From contig CM035808.1 in NCBI GenBank assembly GCA_020466095.1, positions 79,051,863 to 79,115,862 of the forward strand: a stretch of 64,000 nt of DNA. The letters are read 5' to 3'. The notes under the pieces are model-generated. The model was not told the DNA's origin. It did no database searches and saw only the letters and a program-made list of their open reading frames with translations. This stretch comes from Chlorops oryzae (taxonomy: Eukaryota > Arthropoda > Insecta > Diptera > Chloropidae). Below, piece by piece: positions 23,697 through 34,159 of this stretch; positions within the stretch are counted from its first letter, which is position 1, and the number at the start of each line of letters is the position of its first letter. The position numbers and the translations under genes were made by a program.

Positions 23697-24899
23697 TTAT
23701 ATCTCATTCTGTTTAACAAATATGCCAGACTGCACGGTTAGGCCAATACATGGGTTAGCACAACCCATTCTTTATATAAATTAAAAGTAGCTATAAAAGG
23801 TAAATGTAGCAACTTATATAAAAGAATCGAGTCGATAGAAAGTGGCAAGAAAAGTCATTCTTCTTTAAAACGAGTTAAAGATTAAAAATTTTTTTTTATT
23901 TGTCGCGTGAGTATACTGACTCACTACCATTGTCGAAATATAAGAAGCCAAAAAAGTGGGCAAAACAAACAAATTTTTTAATGATTTTATTATTAACATT
24001 TATTTTCTGTTCATTTTATTGTCAACTTCAGCAATTGCATTAAGCATGACCTACGACAACATCGGAGCGAACGAAAGCACGGAACAATTCAAGTTCATGG
24101 TCAATCAATGTTCTGATGATCAGACAAAAAAAAAAAAACCGATTGTTTTGTTTTGCATATTTGTTTTGTTTTGTTTTCTTTTCTTTTATTTTCTTTTCAG
24201 AAGGGCTATTTCAGAGAGGACGGTTCAAGTTTAAATTAATTTAAAAAAAAGAAAAGTATGCAAAACCAGCAGCAATGAATATCCATTCATTGTTGATGGT
24301 GAATTAATTGTCAAGAAGTGTCTTATTTAGACAACGTATTAACAAACATTTTCATTCAGAAGATGTTCAAGTTAATACAACTGTATCAAAAGCGATTAAG
24401 CTTCTGATCAGAAAGAGAAGAGCGAACGGCATATAGTCTCAAATAAGCGGTGATCGCTTCCTTCCTCTTACTTTACAATAAGAGAAAGGATACAAAGATC
24501 TCAGCAACAAATGGCGGCATCCGTCTTCCACACAAATATCCACACAAATCACAAAGACACACAAGATACACACATGTTACACTGGCTTTCACTACTTCCA
24601 GCTTTGATTTTTTTTGTAACCCGACCATTCAGCGTTGCCATGAGTATAGTTATTCTACATTTGAAATGATCACAAATTGTTTTGTTTTGAACCATAAAAT
24701 GAAAAGTGTAGTATATAGTTATTACAATAATTTATTCGTTGCAAAATTCGAGTCAAATGACAACGCTGAAGACGGTCAACGAGAAACAGAACGACCAATA
24801 GGGAAAAAGAATAAACGTAGAATCGGTGACCAGTTGTATGAAACATGGGGAATTTGACCAATTAAAGTTTTATTTATTTTATTGTTATATTCATCTTAA

Positions 24900-25440
24900 C
24901 GTAACGTAACACAAAAAAAAAAAAAATATATATATATATTATAATAAAAGTTTTGTCGAATTTAAATATTATTCAATTTAACGTAACATAAAGTCTTGTT
25001 CAATTTTTTATTTTTAAGTTTAATTTATTATTTTTAAGTTCAAAGGATAGGCGTTTAGGCTAGCATTAAGATAAATGTGTAAAATATTATTCAGGAAACC
25101 GGACGTCTAACGAGAAAGAATGGGAGAATATGGGTAATTTAAGGACCAATTATATACACATAGATATATAAAAAATAAAATATATTTAAAAAAAAACAAT
25201 ATATATAAAAATGGTTTTGAAAAAAAAATATATATATATATAAACATAAAAAAAAACAGTTTAAAAAAAAAATATTTATTAACAACAAAGAACGAAAAAA
25301 AAAAATTTATAAAAACCAGAAAAAAATACATAAAAAAAAAAAAAAAAAAAAAAAATAAAAAATAAATAAATAAAAAAAATATATATATATATGAGAAACT
25401 ATTAAAATCTATATATAGAAAACCTTAATTTTAAGTTGAA
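24900..25440. repeat. Low-complexity A/T block
   Basis: Long A-runs (about 24 As near 25337-25360) and TATATA tracts dominate. Frames here are artefacts of composition. Confidence 0.8.
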
Positions 25441-25884
25441 GTGATGACGGCAGCGAGGGATCCAGCAGGCGACATCAGCTCTTTCATCCAGATATCGGGC
25501 GTATCCAGTGGGCCACCCTCAAGCAAAATGGGTTGGTCTTCCCTGCGTCGTAACCGTTTGGTGTACGTTCCGACGAAGATAACGTCATCGACACCACCAT
25601 AACAAACAATGCCGAAATCCTTGACATTAACGACGAAGGCAGTCTACGAACTCCCACCGCACATAATTGTCGGGTGCAGGAAGTTTTTCAACCGTCATGA
25701 ACTGAGATATTTCATCATCAATCAAAGACAGCAACAGTCTAAACAAACCAAAAACCAAGGTCACTGAACACAAAAATCGGCAAATAATAAACAAGTGGCG
25801 ACAAGAAACGCAAAGAAGTGATACAGGCAAACCCGGCGAATGTTCCAGGAAATTCACAAATGCGCTAAAAGGTACAATATTTTA

Positions 25885-25902
25885 AAAAAAAGGGGGAAGG
25901 AA
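25885..25902 (+). other. Polypurine tract
   Basis: AAAAAAAGGGGGAAGGAA directly precedes the 3' LTR at 25903, the expected place for plus-strand priming. Confidence 0.88.
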
Positions 25903-26354
25903 TGTTGTGATCATGTCACAAACATCGGGAGCACACTGTGGTGAAATGCGAAAGAAAGAAAACAACAATAAGCACCAACGGCCTAAAAAGTCTAAACTGG
26001 GGCATTTGAGTGCAAGGCAAAGAATGCATTTTAGCAGAATATTGAAGAACCAGAATGCGAAAGAAGCGAAAGAAAGTTGCGCAAGATGAAGACGTCAGCG
26101 GAAACTAAAGGGAGAAGACGGCAGCGGGGGAGTACGACTGCAGCAGAGTTCGCGTCAGCGAACCTAGTTTTAAGTAATTTTAAGAATATTTTTAAGTTGA
26201 TTTTAATTTTGAATTGTAATAAACTCTGAGTTGTAATAATACCACGAAACCGAGTACAACACCAATTCAAACCGGTTAATAAAGGTTAATTTAAAACTAA
26301 ACATAAAGACGTTATTTCCTCTAAAGGACAACATTTTAAGGTACAACTTTAACA
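25903..26354 (+). repeat. 3' LTR of the 18.69-26.35 kb element
   Basis: 452 bases, TGTTGTGATC to TTTAACA, paired with the LTR at 18693-19139. It contains extra bases near its end (AATAAAGGTTAATTT) that are absent from the 5' copy. Confidence 0.93.
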
Positions 26355-26461
26355 CTACTTGTGTACCAAAACCTGAATAGGAACGTATACTTCTGTCTCA
26401 CGCTAATCATAAACTCAAGAAACATAAGCGAAAAATCAAGCGTTTTGATTTTCCTTTCCTT

Positions 26462-26985
26462 TCCTTAACCAACTCCACCGTATAAGCCTTTTGACAAGGG
26501 AGATATTTAGCTGAAGTATTTACTATGAATATTCAACATACATAGTTGAAAAAATATTTAAAGTATTTTTTTTACATATTTTTAAATATTTTCAAATATG
26601 TTAAATTCGATCCCTGTTTATAACATATGTATGGTTAAAACTTCCCATCGTTCAGCGCAGATCTACGTTTCATTTTATACCCATGGTTTCTTGGGAAAAA
26701 ATGCTTAGATTTGTCTGAAGTTTCATTTCCGGGGGTACGATTTTTTGTCCAAAAAATCGACCCGGCCTATTTTATATTTTCGAAAGTGAACAAACCTCTA
26801 AACTCATGTCCAAATTCTGTTAATTCTCTGAAAATGAGTAAAAAATTTAGATTTATATTATATCACTGATATATGCGGCTCGCATTTTTGTTTTGACTGC
26901 AGATTTTCGCGCAGTGCATGCACATCGTTACATTAAAATACGTGTGGGTTTGGCAATCACTGTTTTAGATACAGAATATTAAGTA
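26462..26985 (-). repeat. Inverted partner of the repeat at 14277-15045
   Basis: The reverse complement of 26462-26770 aligns with 14735-15045 from GGCCGGGTCGATTT to GAGTTGGTT. The remaining part up to CAGTGATTGCCA (about 26970) is specific to this copy or diverged. Confidence 0.75.
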
Positions 26986-27298
26986 AGCAAAGTGCCCATA
27001 GGAAACACAAGAAAAAAAGTCGAAAATTACCTCGCACTAATTACTTTACTTTTGCTTAAAGCCTATACTGCGATATAAAGTAAGTAAAGTACCCATAAGA
27101 GCTTGTCTACACACGACTCATTTGCGTCCGGGTATCGGATGTATTTTGACGTAAATTTGACATTTTGTGTTTATACTGCGGATTTATTTGAAGCCGATTC
27201 ATTTTGACGTTTGACATAGAATATAACCTAAAGAAATCATATGTTTACAATAACAAACGCTCGGTGAATAAAATTTGCAAAAAAAAAATGAGTGATAA

Positions 27299-27991
27299 CC
27301 AGATAGCCATCGTAATTATCACGCACATGGCACAGCCAATGCAGATTCAAAGCTATCACGGTGTCGAGGGTCTCATGCATGTCCCTTAAAACGTAGCGAA
27401 AAAGCTGTCGCGTGAGAATATCGGGCATGCTTTTGAAAAAACTGGCACGTCGACAGCTATCAGCTGTTCTATAGTGCCATCGATAGTTGCCAGCTCTAGG
27501 TTGTGAGCTGGAATCGAGCTGGAAATCCAATCCACTCAAACAAAATTGTAAGTATATGCAATGCATATTATGCATCGATTGGAATGAACTTATATTATTG
27601 TTTTCCTATAAACCATTTCAAACCTTCAATGTCTTGTCAATTTTTTTACTAGAAAAAATAAAAGAATGAGTTACCCAAATATACATAAATGTCCAAAAGC
27701 TCGAGATTTCGATCATATAATTATTCATATTCAAATTTGATTGCAAAAAAGCACGTAGCTGACAAGCCAAATGTATGAAATTTTGAATTCATGCGTGATC
27801 TCATTCTGGCTCGCGTGGCAGCATTTAAGCACGCATCGTGCAATCATTTGGTTAAGAAAATCACGCGTGAATGCAAATAAGCAGCGAGAGTAACATGGCA
27901 TATGTCTGACATTTCGCAGTCATGATTTATCTCATTCTGGCACGCATGGCGGCGATTAATCACGCATCGTGCAATTATTTGACTATCTGGG
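27299..27991. mobile_element. PIF-type MITE, copy A (TIR CCAGATAGC)
   Basis: It runs from CCAGATAGCCATCGTAATTATCACGC to GCACGATGCGTGA-type sequence ending GACTATCTGGG. It is flanked by TAA (27296-27298) and TAG (27992-27994), a 3-bp duplication with one change. It has interrupted the transposase gene after its third codon. It shares internal blocks (GCGAAAAAGCTGTC, CAGCTCTAG, TGTTTTCCTATAAAC) with copy B. Confidence 0.87.
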
Positions 27992-28144
27992 TAGTGAAGA
28001 GGAATTGTGTGCTCTTGGAATCTTAAACGCGATAATTTGTGTTGCTTTATGTGCTACCAAGAGAAATAAGCGCTTTAAGAAAAAGAAACGTGAGTGGGTG
28101 AAGGAATGGAAGCTAAGAAGGATAAGCAAGGGTGCAACCCATTT

Positions 28145-29002
28145 CCCAGATAGCTATCGTGATTATCACGCACATAGCACAGCGTGATTTTCACGCGTGA
28201 GCGCGAAAATGAAGAATAAAACTATCACATTGTCGGGGGTCTCATGCATGTCCCTTAAAAACGCAGCGAAAAAGCTGTCATGTGAGAATGTCACGCGTGC
28301 TTTTGAAAACGCAGCGAAAAAGCTGTCATGTGAGAATGTCACGCGTGCTTTTGAAAACGCAGCGAAAAAGCTGGTACGTCAACAGCTGTCAGCTGTTTCA
28401 TAGTGCCATCGGTAGTTTGCCAGCTCTAGTGCACGATCAGATGTGTCCAGACTGGTCGAGTCCTACTTGTGTTTTGCGCAATTGATTAAAAATTATATCG
28501 TTCTGATTATTTAATAATTGTATTTCTTGAGATGAAATCGAGCTGGAAATCTAATCCACACAAAAAAAAAAGTAAGTATATACAAAAATTGTAATGAACT
28601 TATATTATTGTTTTCCTATAAACAATTTCTAACCTTTAATGTCTTGTCAATTTTTTCACTAGAAAAAAAAAAAAGAATGAGTTACCGAAACCTACATATA
28701 AGTCCAAAAGCTCGAGATTTCGATAATATAAATATATATGTTCAAATTTTATTGCAAACAAGCACGTAGCTGACATGCCAGGTGTATGAAATTTTGAAGT
28801 CACGCGTGATCTCATCCTGGCACGCGTGACAGCGTTTAAGCACGCATCGTGTAATCATTTGGCTAAGAAAATCACGGGTGAATGCAAATAAGCAGCGTGA
28901 GTGACATGGCATATGTCTGACATTTCGCAGTCATGAGTTATCTCATTGTGGTACGCGTGACGGCGATTAAGCACGCATCGTGCAATCATTTGGCTATCTG
29001 GG
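28145..29002. mobile_element. PIF-type MITE, copy B
   Basis: It runs from CCCAGATAGCTATCGTGATT to CATTTGGCTATCTGGG and is flanked by TTT (28142-28144) and TTA (29003-29005). It splits the transposase frame between ...KGATH and VHKELKLED. Internally a 48-bp unit containing GCAGCGAAAAAGCTGTCATG is repeated about 2.5 times (28258-28375), a feature copy A lacks. Confidence 0.9.
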
Positions 29003-29305
29003 TTAGTGCACAAGGAGCTCAAGCTTGAAGATGTACACTCTTACAGGCGATATTTGCGGATGAGAGAGGAGTGCTTTACGGAGTTACTTGGATTAGTTCA
29101 AAGCGACATGGAACGGAAAGACACCAGAATGCGGCCGGCTTTTCCTCCAACTGATGCGTTAACGTGTGTGATTCGTTTTTTGGCTACCGGAGAAACTTAT
29201 CGCAGCATGGAATTTCATACACGAATATCACTGTCGTATATTTCGAAACGTGTCCCTGAAATCTGCGAAATATTGTACGAAAATTTGGGAAACCAATATT
29301 TAGAG

Positions 29306-29698
29306 GTATGTGAATCTTTACTCACAAATCTACTGATATATTTAAGGTGATAAGGAATAACTTAAGTCAATTTAAGCTAAAAAAAAAAGGTTTATTCGTA
29401 GTAATAAATTTCTTATTAAGAGACGCATGTTTCAGTAAAACTGTTGACTTCACAACCCTTCATATCAAAAAGCAATTCAAAAATTAAAATTGCTTTTACA
29501 TGGAAAGGCATACAATTTGCAAAGCCTTAAATCGAATTTTCTCGAAATAGTAAAGTTCGATTTGAGCAGTTATTCCTTATTGCCAAAGATATTATAACTA
29601 TTTGTCAAAATGCTATATGTATATGAAGGTGAAAATGCAATTTTCAATTTGGTTTATAGTTATATTTATTGCAATATTATTGTTGGATTTATTTATAG
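29306..29698 (+). other. Intron of the PIF transposase gene, holding a small TIR element
   Basis: The donor GTATGTG follows NQYLE and the acceptor TTTATTTATAG precedes LPVRQKWESIAQ, both in frame. Within it, ATAAGGAATAAC (29350) and GTTATTCCTTAT (to 29580) are complementary ends of a MITE of about 230 bases, so the original intron was probably only about 160 bases. Confidence 0.8.
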
Positions 29699-30994
29699 CT
29701 TCCAGTTCGCCAAAAATGGGAAAGCATTGCTCAAAATTTTGAAGAACGGTGGTAGTTCCCGCATTGCTTGGGATGCCTCGATGGGAAACATATTGCGTTC
29801 AAGCAGCAAAAACGGACTGCGCTTTGTATTACAATTATAAAGGTTTCAATAGTATTGTTTTGCTAGCGATGTGCGATGCAGACTACAAATTGACGTTTGT
29901 TGAGATTGGATGCAATGGTCGGGTAAGCGATGGAGGCGTGCTTAATCGTAGCGATTTGCGCGATGTTCTTTCCGAAGACGACCAATATTTCCCGCCCGAT
30001 TGTGTCATAGGGAATAACAGAATTGTGCCGAACGTTTTTTTGGATGATGATGCGTTTCCTTTGGAAAGACATTTTATGAAGCCTTTTCCGCACCACACAT
30101 CGGAAGAATCGCAACGCATATTCAACTTCCGACTGAGCCACGCCAGGCAAACTATTGAACATTCCTTCGGAATTCTCTCTAACAGCTTTAGAGTTCTGCA
30201 AACGGCAATACACCTGCGACCGAGCAAGGTGGTTAAAATTGTACAGGCTTGTTGTGTTCTGCATTACTTTTTAATAAGCAGAAGTTTTAACTAGGCTAGT
30301 TCAGCAAGCCAACAAACACCGTCTATGACTGCTGCAAACAGTTATAGCAACAGAGCAAACAATCCAAGGAGGCACACTAATGAAGCTGGCAAAATTCGAA
30401 ATTGTTTTGCTGAGTATTTTGAAAATGAAGGCAAAGTTTTCAATTAAAGATCCCGCGCTGTATCACAATAGTTCTCGGTAATTAAACAAAAAATAATTAT
30501 TAATGGAGATTTCAGTAAAAACTCTGACAATTACTTTTTGCCTTTCAGCTCTTGTTGCGGACCGAACTCAAAGGATGTAGAAGCAGTGTCTTCTTGGATG
30601 ATGTTCTAGAACCACTACTCTCAATGATTTTTCTCTTCGTCTCTACCATCGAAAGCTTGCGTCACATGTAAAACTTAAACAGCTTTATTTTCAATAAAAA
30701 TGCTATTGAAATTTTTTACCTCTGCACTATTGGTCTATTGTGAATAACAACTCGTCAGAAGTTCATTAGTCATTTGGCGACCAAAAAGTACTTCAGAAGC
30801 CTTGTCTTTCACATAACAGGTTGGCTGATAAGTCCCCGGTCTGACACATAGATGGCGTCGCTAGTATTAAATGCATATTATTTTTATATAGTGGCAACCT
30901 TCAAATGAATTGTGTCAAAATTTGACGTCTGTAAGTCAATTAGTTTGTGAGATAGAGCGTCTTTTGTGAAGAAACTTTTGTTATTGTAAAAAAA

Positions 30995-32630
30995 ATGGAA
31001 AAAAGGGAATTTCGTGTTTTGATAAAATACTGTTTTCTGAAGGGAAAAAATACAGTGGAAGCAAAAACTTGGCTTGATAATGAGTTTCCGGACTCTGCCC
31101 CAGGAAAATCAACAAAAATTGATTGGTATGCAAAATTCAAGCGTGGTGAAATGAGCACGGAGGACGGTGAACGCAGTGGACGCCCGAAAGACGTGGTTAC
31201 CGACGAAAACATCAAAAAAATTCACAAAATGATTTTGAATGACGGCAAAATGAAGTTGATCGAGATAGCAGAGGCCTTAAAGATATCAAAAGAACGTGCT
31301 GGTCATATCATTCATCAATATTTGGATATGAAAAAGCTCTGTGCAAAATGGGTGCCGCGCGAGCTCACATTTGACCAAAAATAACAACGTGTTGATGATT
31401 CTGAGCGGTTAAAATTAAATATCGTGGACAAATTTTTTTTTCGTTCTGATCTGGGTATCTGATTACTTCTACTATATGTTTTCGGGGTCGCTGATTCTAA
31501 ATCCGATGCCCGTTTTGCTCCACCAGATCAGAATTTTGCCATAACCTCAAAAAACCTCAATTCGAGCTATTAATTATTTTGGGCCATTAGGGGGTTGAAG
31601 GGGGTGAATAGCGGAAAATTGAGCGATCAAAATAAATTTTGAAGGTCATTTTTGGATTCAGCGCATCAAAATACATAGGAATAGGTGGGTCTATATTCTG
31701 GCACATGACATTTTTTTTTTTGTGGCTGTCAATAGCTCGAATTGAGGTTTTTTGAGGTTATGGCAAAATGCTGATCTGATGGAGCAAAACGGGCAACGGA
31801 TTTGGAATCAGCGACCCCGAAAACATATGGTAGAGGTAGTGAGATACCCAGATCAAACCAAAAATTTTTTTTTTGTGTGGCTGTGTAATTAATAGCTCGA
31901 ATTGAGGTTTTTTGAGGTTATGGCAAAATGCTGATCTGATGGAGCAAAACGGGCATCGGATTTAGAATCAGCGACCCCGAAAACATATAGTAGAAGTAAT
32001 CAGATACCCAGATCAGAACGAAAAAAAAATTTGTCCACGATATTAAATTTTAATAGCTCGAATTGAGGTTTTTTGAGGTTATGGCAAAATGCTGATCTGA
32101 TGGAGCAAAACGGGCAACGGATTTGGAATCAGCGACCCCGAAAACATATGGTAGAGGTAGTGAGATACCCAGATCAAACCAAAAATTTTTTTTTGTGTGG
32201 CTGTGTTTTTATCGATTATCTTGAGAAGATAAAAACCATCAACAGTGACTATTATATGTCGTTATTGGAGCGTTTGAAGGTCGAAATCGCGGCAAAACGG
32301 CCCCATATGAAGAAGAAAAAAGTGTTGTTCCACCAAGACAACGCACTGTGCCACAAGTCATTGAGAACGATGGCAAAAATTCATGAATTAGGCTTCGAAT
32401 TGCTTCCCCACCCACCGTATTCTCCAGATCTGGCCCCCAGCGACTTTTTCTTGTTCTCAGACCTCAAAAGGATGCTCGCAGGGAAAAAATTTGGCTGCAA
32501 TGAAGAGGTGATCGCCGAAACTGAGGCCTATTTTAAGGCAAAACCGAAGGAGTACTACCAAAATGGTATCAAAAAATTAGAAGGTCGTTATAATCGTTGT
32601 ATCGCTCTTGAAGGGAACTATGTTGAATAA
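30995..32630 (+). pseudogene. mariner transposase, central domain lost
   Basis: The N-terminal region (30995-31384, MEKREFRVLIKYCF to PRELTFDQK) ends at a TAA where other copies have CAA. A few more codons follow (VDDSER), then foreign sequence. The frame resumes near 32207 with FIDYLEKIKTINSDYYMSLL and continues intact through HQDNALCHKS, PPYSPDLAPSDFF and GNYVE to the stop at 32630. The segment holding the first catalytic Asp (the TMDETWL motif in the sister copy) is gone, so the enzyme is inactive. The C-terminal part is better preserved than in the 16-kb copy. Confidence 0.95.
31411..32206. repeat. Reshuffled repeat block inside mariner
   Basis: A unit of about 155-160 bases beginning AATAGCTCGAATTGAGG occurs three times in direct order (31731, 31891, 32052). 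It also occurs once inverted (31411-31592, complementary to the second unit), with a unique spacer at 31593-31730. Units 1 and 3 share AACGGATTTGGAATCAG. Unit 2 and the inverted copy share ATCGGATTTAGAATCAG, so two subtypes alternate. Confidence 0.9.
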
Positions 32631-32741
32631 TAAAAACGAATTTTGACAAAAAAATGTGTTTTTCTTTGTTAGACCGGGGACTTATCAGCCAACCTGTTAT
32701 CAAATCCCAAACTCAATTTGGATAAAAAAATAATAAACATA

Positions 32742-32911
32742 AGGGGTATTCACAAAGGCGTGTTAAAAACGTTGGAAAGTCGGAAAATCGGAAAATTGCG
32801 ACTTCTGAAAAACTTTTTAAACTTTTTTTGTATTTTGCACAACTTTTTAAGCATATAAAATTTTCCGATTTTCCGACTTTCCGACTTTCCGACGCCTTTG
32901 TGAATACCCCT
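32742..32911. mobile_element. MITE, TIR AGGGGTATTCACAAAGGCG
   Basis: AGGGGTATTCACAAAGGCG at 32742 pairs with CGCCTTTGTGAATACCCCT ending at 32911. The inside carries GGAAAGTCGGAAAATCGGAA and its complement. 170 bases, non-coding. Confidence 0.85.
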
Positions 32912-33099
32912 ATAGTTTTTAAAATTTAGAAATCAGTTTTAACTTAAATAAATAAAAGTTGTTTTTGAGTTTTATACTTTTAATACCCAGCGTAAGCGTA
33001 AGTTTTGTGCGAATCTTGTAACAGGCAGAACTAAGCTCCGGAGATATAGACATATATATATAGAAATGATCAGGATCAAAAACTGAATCGATTTAGACA

Positions 33100-33222
33100 T
33101 GTCCGTCTGTCCATCTGTCCGTCCGTCCGTCTGTCCGTCCGTCCGTCTGTCCGTCCGTCCGTCTGTCCGTCCGTCCGTCCGTCCGTCCGTCTGTCCGTCC
33201 ATCCGTCTGTCCGTCCGTCCGT
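33100..33222. repeat. (GTCC/GTCT)n microsatellite, first copy
   Basis: About 120 bases of CCGT/CTGT tetranucleotides. The opposite strand reads as Thr-Asp-Gly-Arg repeats in all frames, which is a composition artefact. Confidence 0.95.
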
Positions 33223-33418
33223 GGTCGCATCTCCTCCAAAACGGCTGGACCAATCCAGTCGTAGTAATCTATGAGTTTGATATGAAGTGTGGGAAACACT
33301 TGGAGAAAATCTATCAACAAGGCCGGGATCGAATGAAGTGGAAGTCTTCTTTAAGGAAAGAAAAAAGGAGAAACGGCACTTTTTGTAGATAGAGATTCTC
33401 AATTAATAAAAGCGTACG

Positions 33419-34159
33419 ATGGAAGAGAATCTGACGCAATCGGGGACGGTCTTAAAGGAAGGCGTCCGGTCTCCTGCGACATCAGAAGTGGGATGCGGTT
33501 CCCCACCCGAAGTCCTAAATGAGCAAATGCGAGTCCTTCTGGACTCGCAAAATTGGAACTTTTTGGAAATCATAAAAGCGCTCCAGGCTGGAAACACATC
33601 AGCACCGGAGACGAAAATTATTTCGTTTCCTAAGTTTAATCCTGATATACCAGGCGCTGTAGTTCTCCCATGGTGCGCTATAGTCGAAACAATTTTAATG
33701 GAAAATCCTTTGGAAGGCAGTAGCCTTATAATGGCGCTGAGCAGGTCGCTGGAAGGAAGCGCGTCACACTGGTTGTCACAAATTTCGTTCCCTGGAATTT
33801 CGTGGACGCCAATTTAAGGACTTAATTTATCAACATTTGGTGGTACAGAGACTCCAGCTGCGACGTTATTTCATTTCTTGAATGGTCGCATGAAGGACGG
33901 GGAAAGCCTTGCTGTATATGGAAGCCGCGTAGTAACCACCCTAATGTCTACCTGGGCAAATTCCAGCACCGAAGAAATAGCTGTGTGCATGGCTCTTGCT
34001 CATATGGCTCAAGTCGAACCACGTTTACAGCGTACGTTGTTCACAACAACCATATCGAGTCGGATGCAGTTGCAAAAGGAGCTAAAAGCGTGGACTTACT
34101 ATAAAAGGAAGGCGGAGGAAAGCGAGGAGTCTGCAAAAAAAAAAAATGAAGCTTTCTGA
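33419..34159 (+). pseudogene. gypsy gag
   Basis: The frame begins with MEENLTQSGTVLKEG and continues through a capsid-like region (SFPKFNPDIPGAVVLPWCAI, NGRMKDGESLAVYGSRV, QLQKELKAWTYYKRK). A single TAA at 33815-33817 interrupts an otherwise continuous frame. A long A-run at about 34133-34146 shifts the following zinc knuckles into the next frame. It would form the particle core and package RNA. Confidence 0.85.

Larger units (their letters stand above)
18693..26354 (+). mobile_element. Ty3/gypsy-type LTR retrotransposon, decayed interior
   Basis: Two LTRs (18693-19139 and 25903-26354) start TGTTGTGATCATGTCACAA and end in TTTAACA or CTTAACA. They are flanked by CTAC on both sides (18689-18692 and 26355-26358), a 4-bp duplication typical of Ty3/gypsy. 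A primer-binding site follows the 5' LTR and a purine tract precedes the 3' LTR. The 6.8-kb interior has only scraps of pol and holds other insertions. Confidence 0.93.
27288..30448 (+). pseudogene. PIF/Harbinger transposase gene, interrupted by two MITEs
   Basis: The coding order is: ATG AGT GAT at 27288-27296; a MITE; 27992-28144 (EELCALGILNAIICVALC, REWVKEWKLRRISKGATH); a second MITE; 29006-29305 (KELKLEDVHSYRRYLRM, TDALTCVIRFLATGETYRSM); an intron; and 29699-30448. The last part has HCLGCLDGKHIA with the first catalytic Asp, SIVLLAMCDADYKLTFVEIG with the second, and FNFRLSHARQTIEHSFGIL with the Glu, so the DDE nuclease (DDE_Tnp_4 type) is recognisable. Other defects are a TAG within EERW-FPHC (about 29750), a one-base shift near 29825 and a TAG at 30292, beyond which the frame reads on to EYFENEGKVFN. 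Terminal repeats of the parent element were not found. Confidence 0.93.
30816..32697 (+). mobile_element. Himar1-like mariner with replaced core
   Basis: Both mariner ends are present with TA duplications (30814-30815 and 32698-32699). At 1882 bases it is about 580 longer than a standard copy because the middle (about 31411-32206) is occupied by foreign repeated sequence in place of about 215 bases or more of transposase. Confidence 0.96.

Noticed and set aside
24450..24857. 135-codon frame in the gypsy interior
   Set aside because: No domain, composition typical of AT-rich non-coding DNA, and the neighbouring pol is decayed; coding status not supported.
32972..33402. Long Thr-Asp-Gly-Arg repeat frames on the minus strand and Cys-Pro-Ser-Val frames on the plus strand
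   Set aside because: They arise from the GTCC/GTCT microsatellite, are open in several frames at once and have no flanking coding signal. The same holds at 38249-38726.
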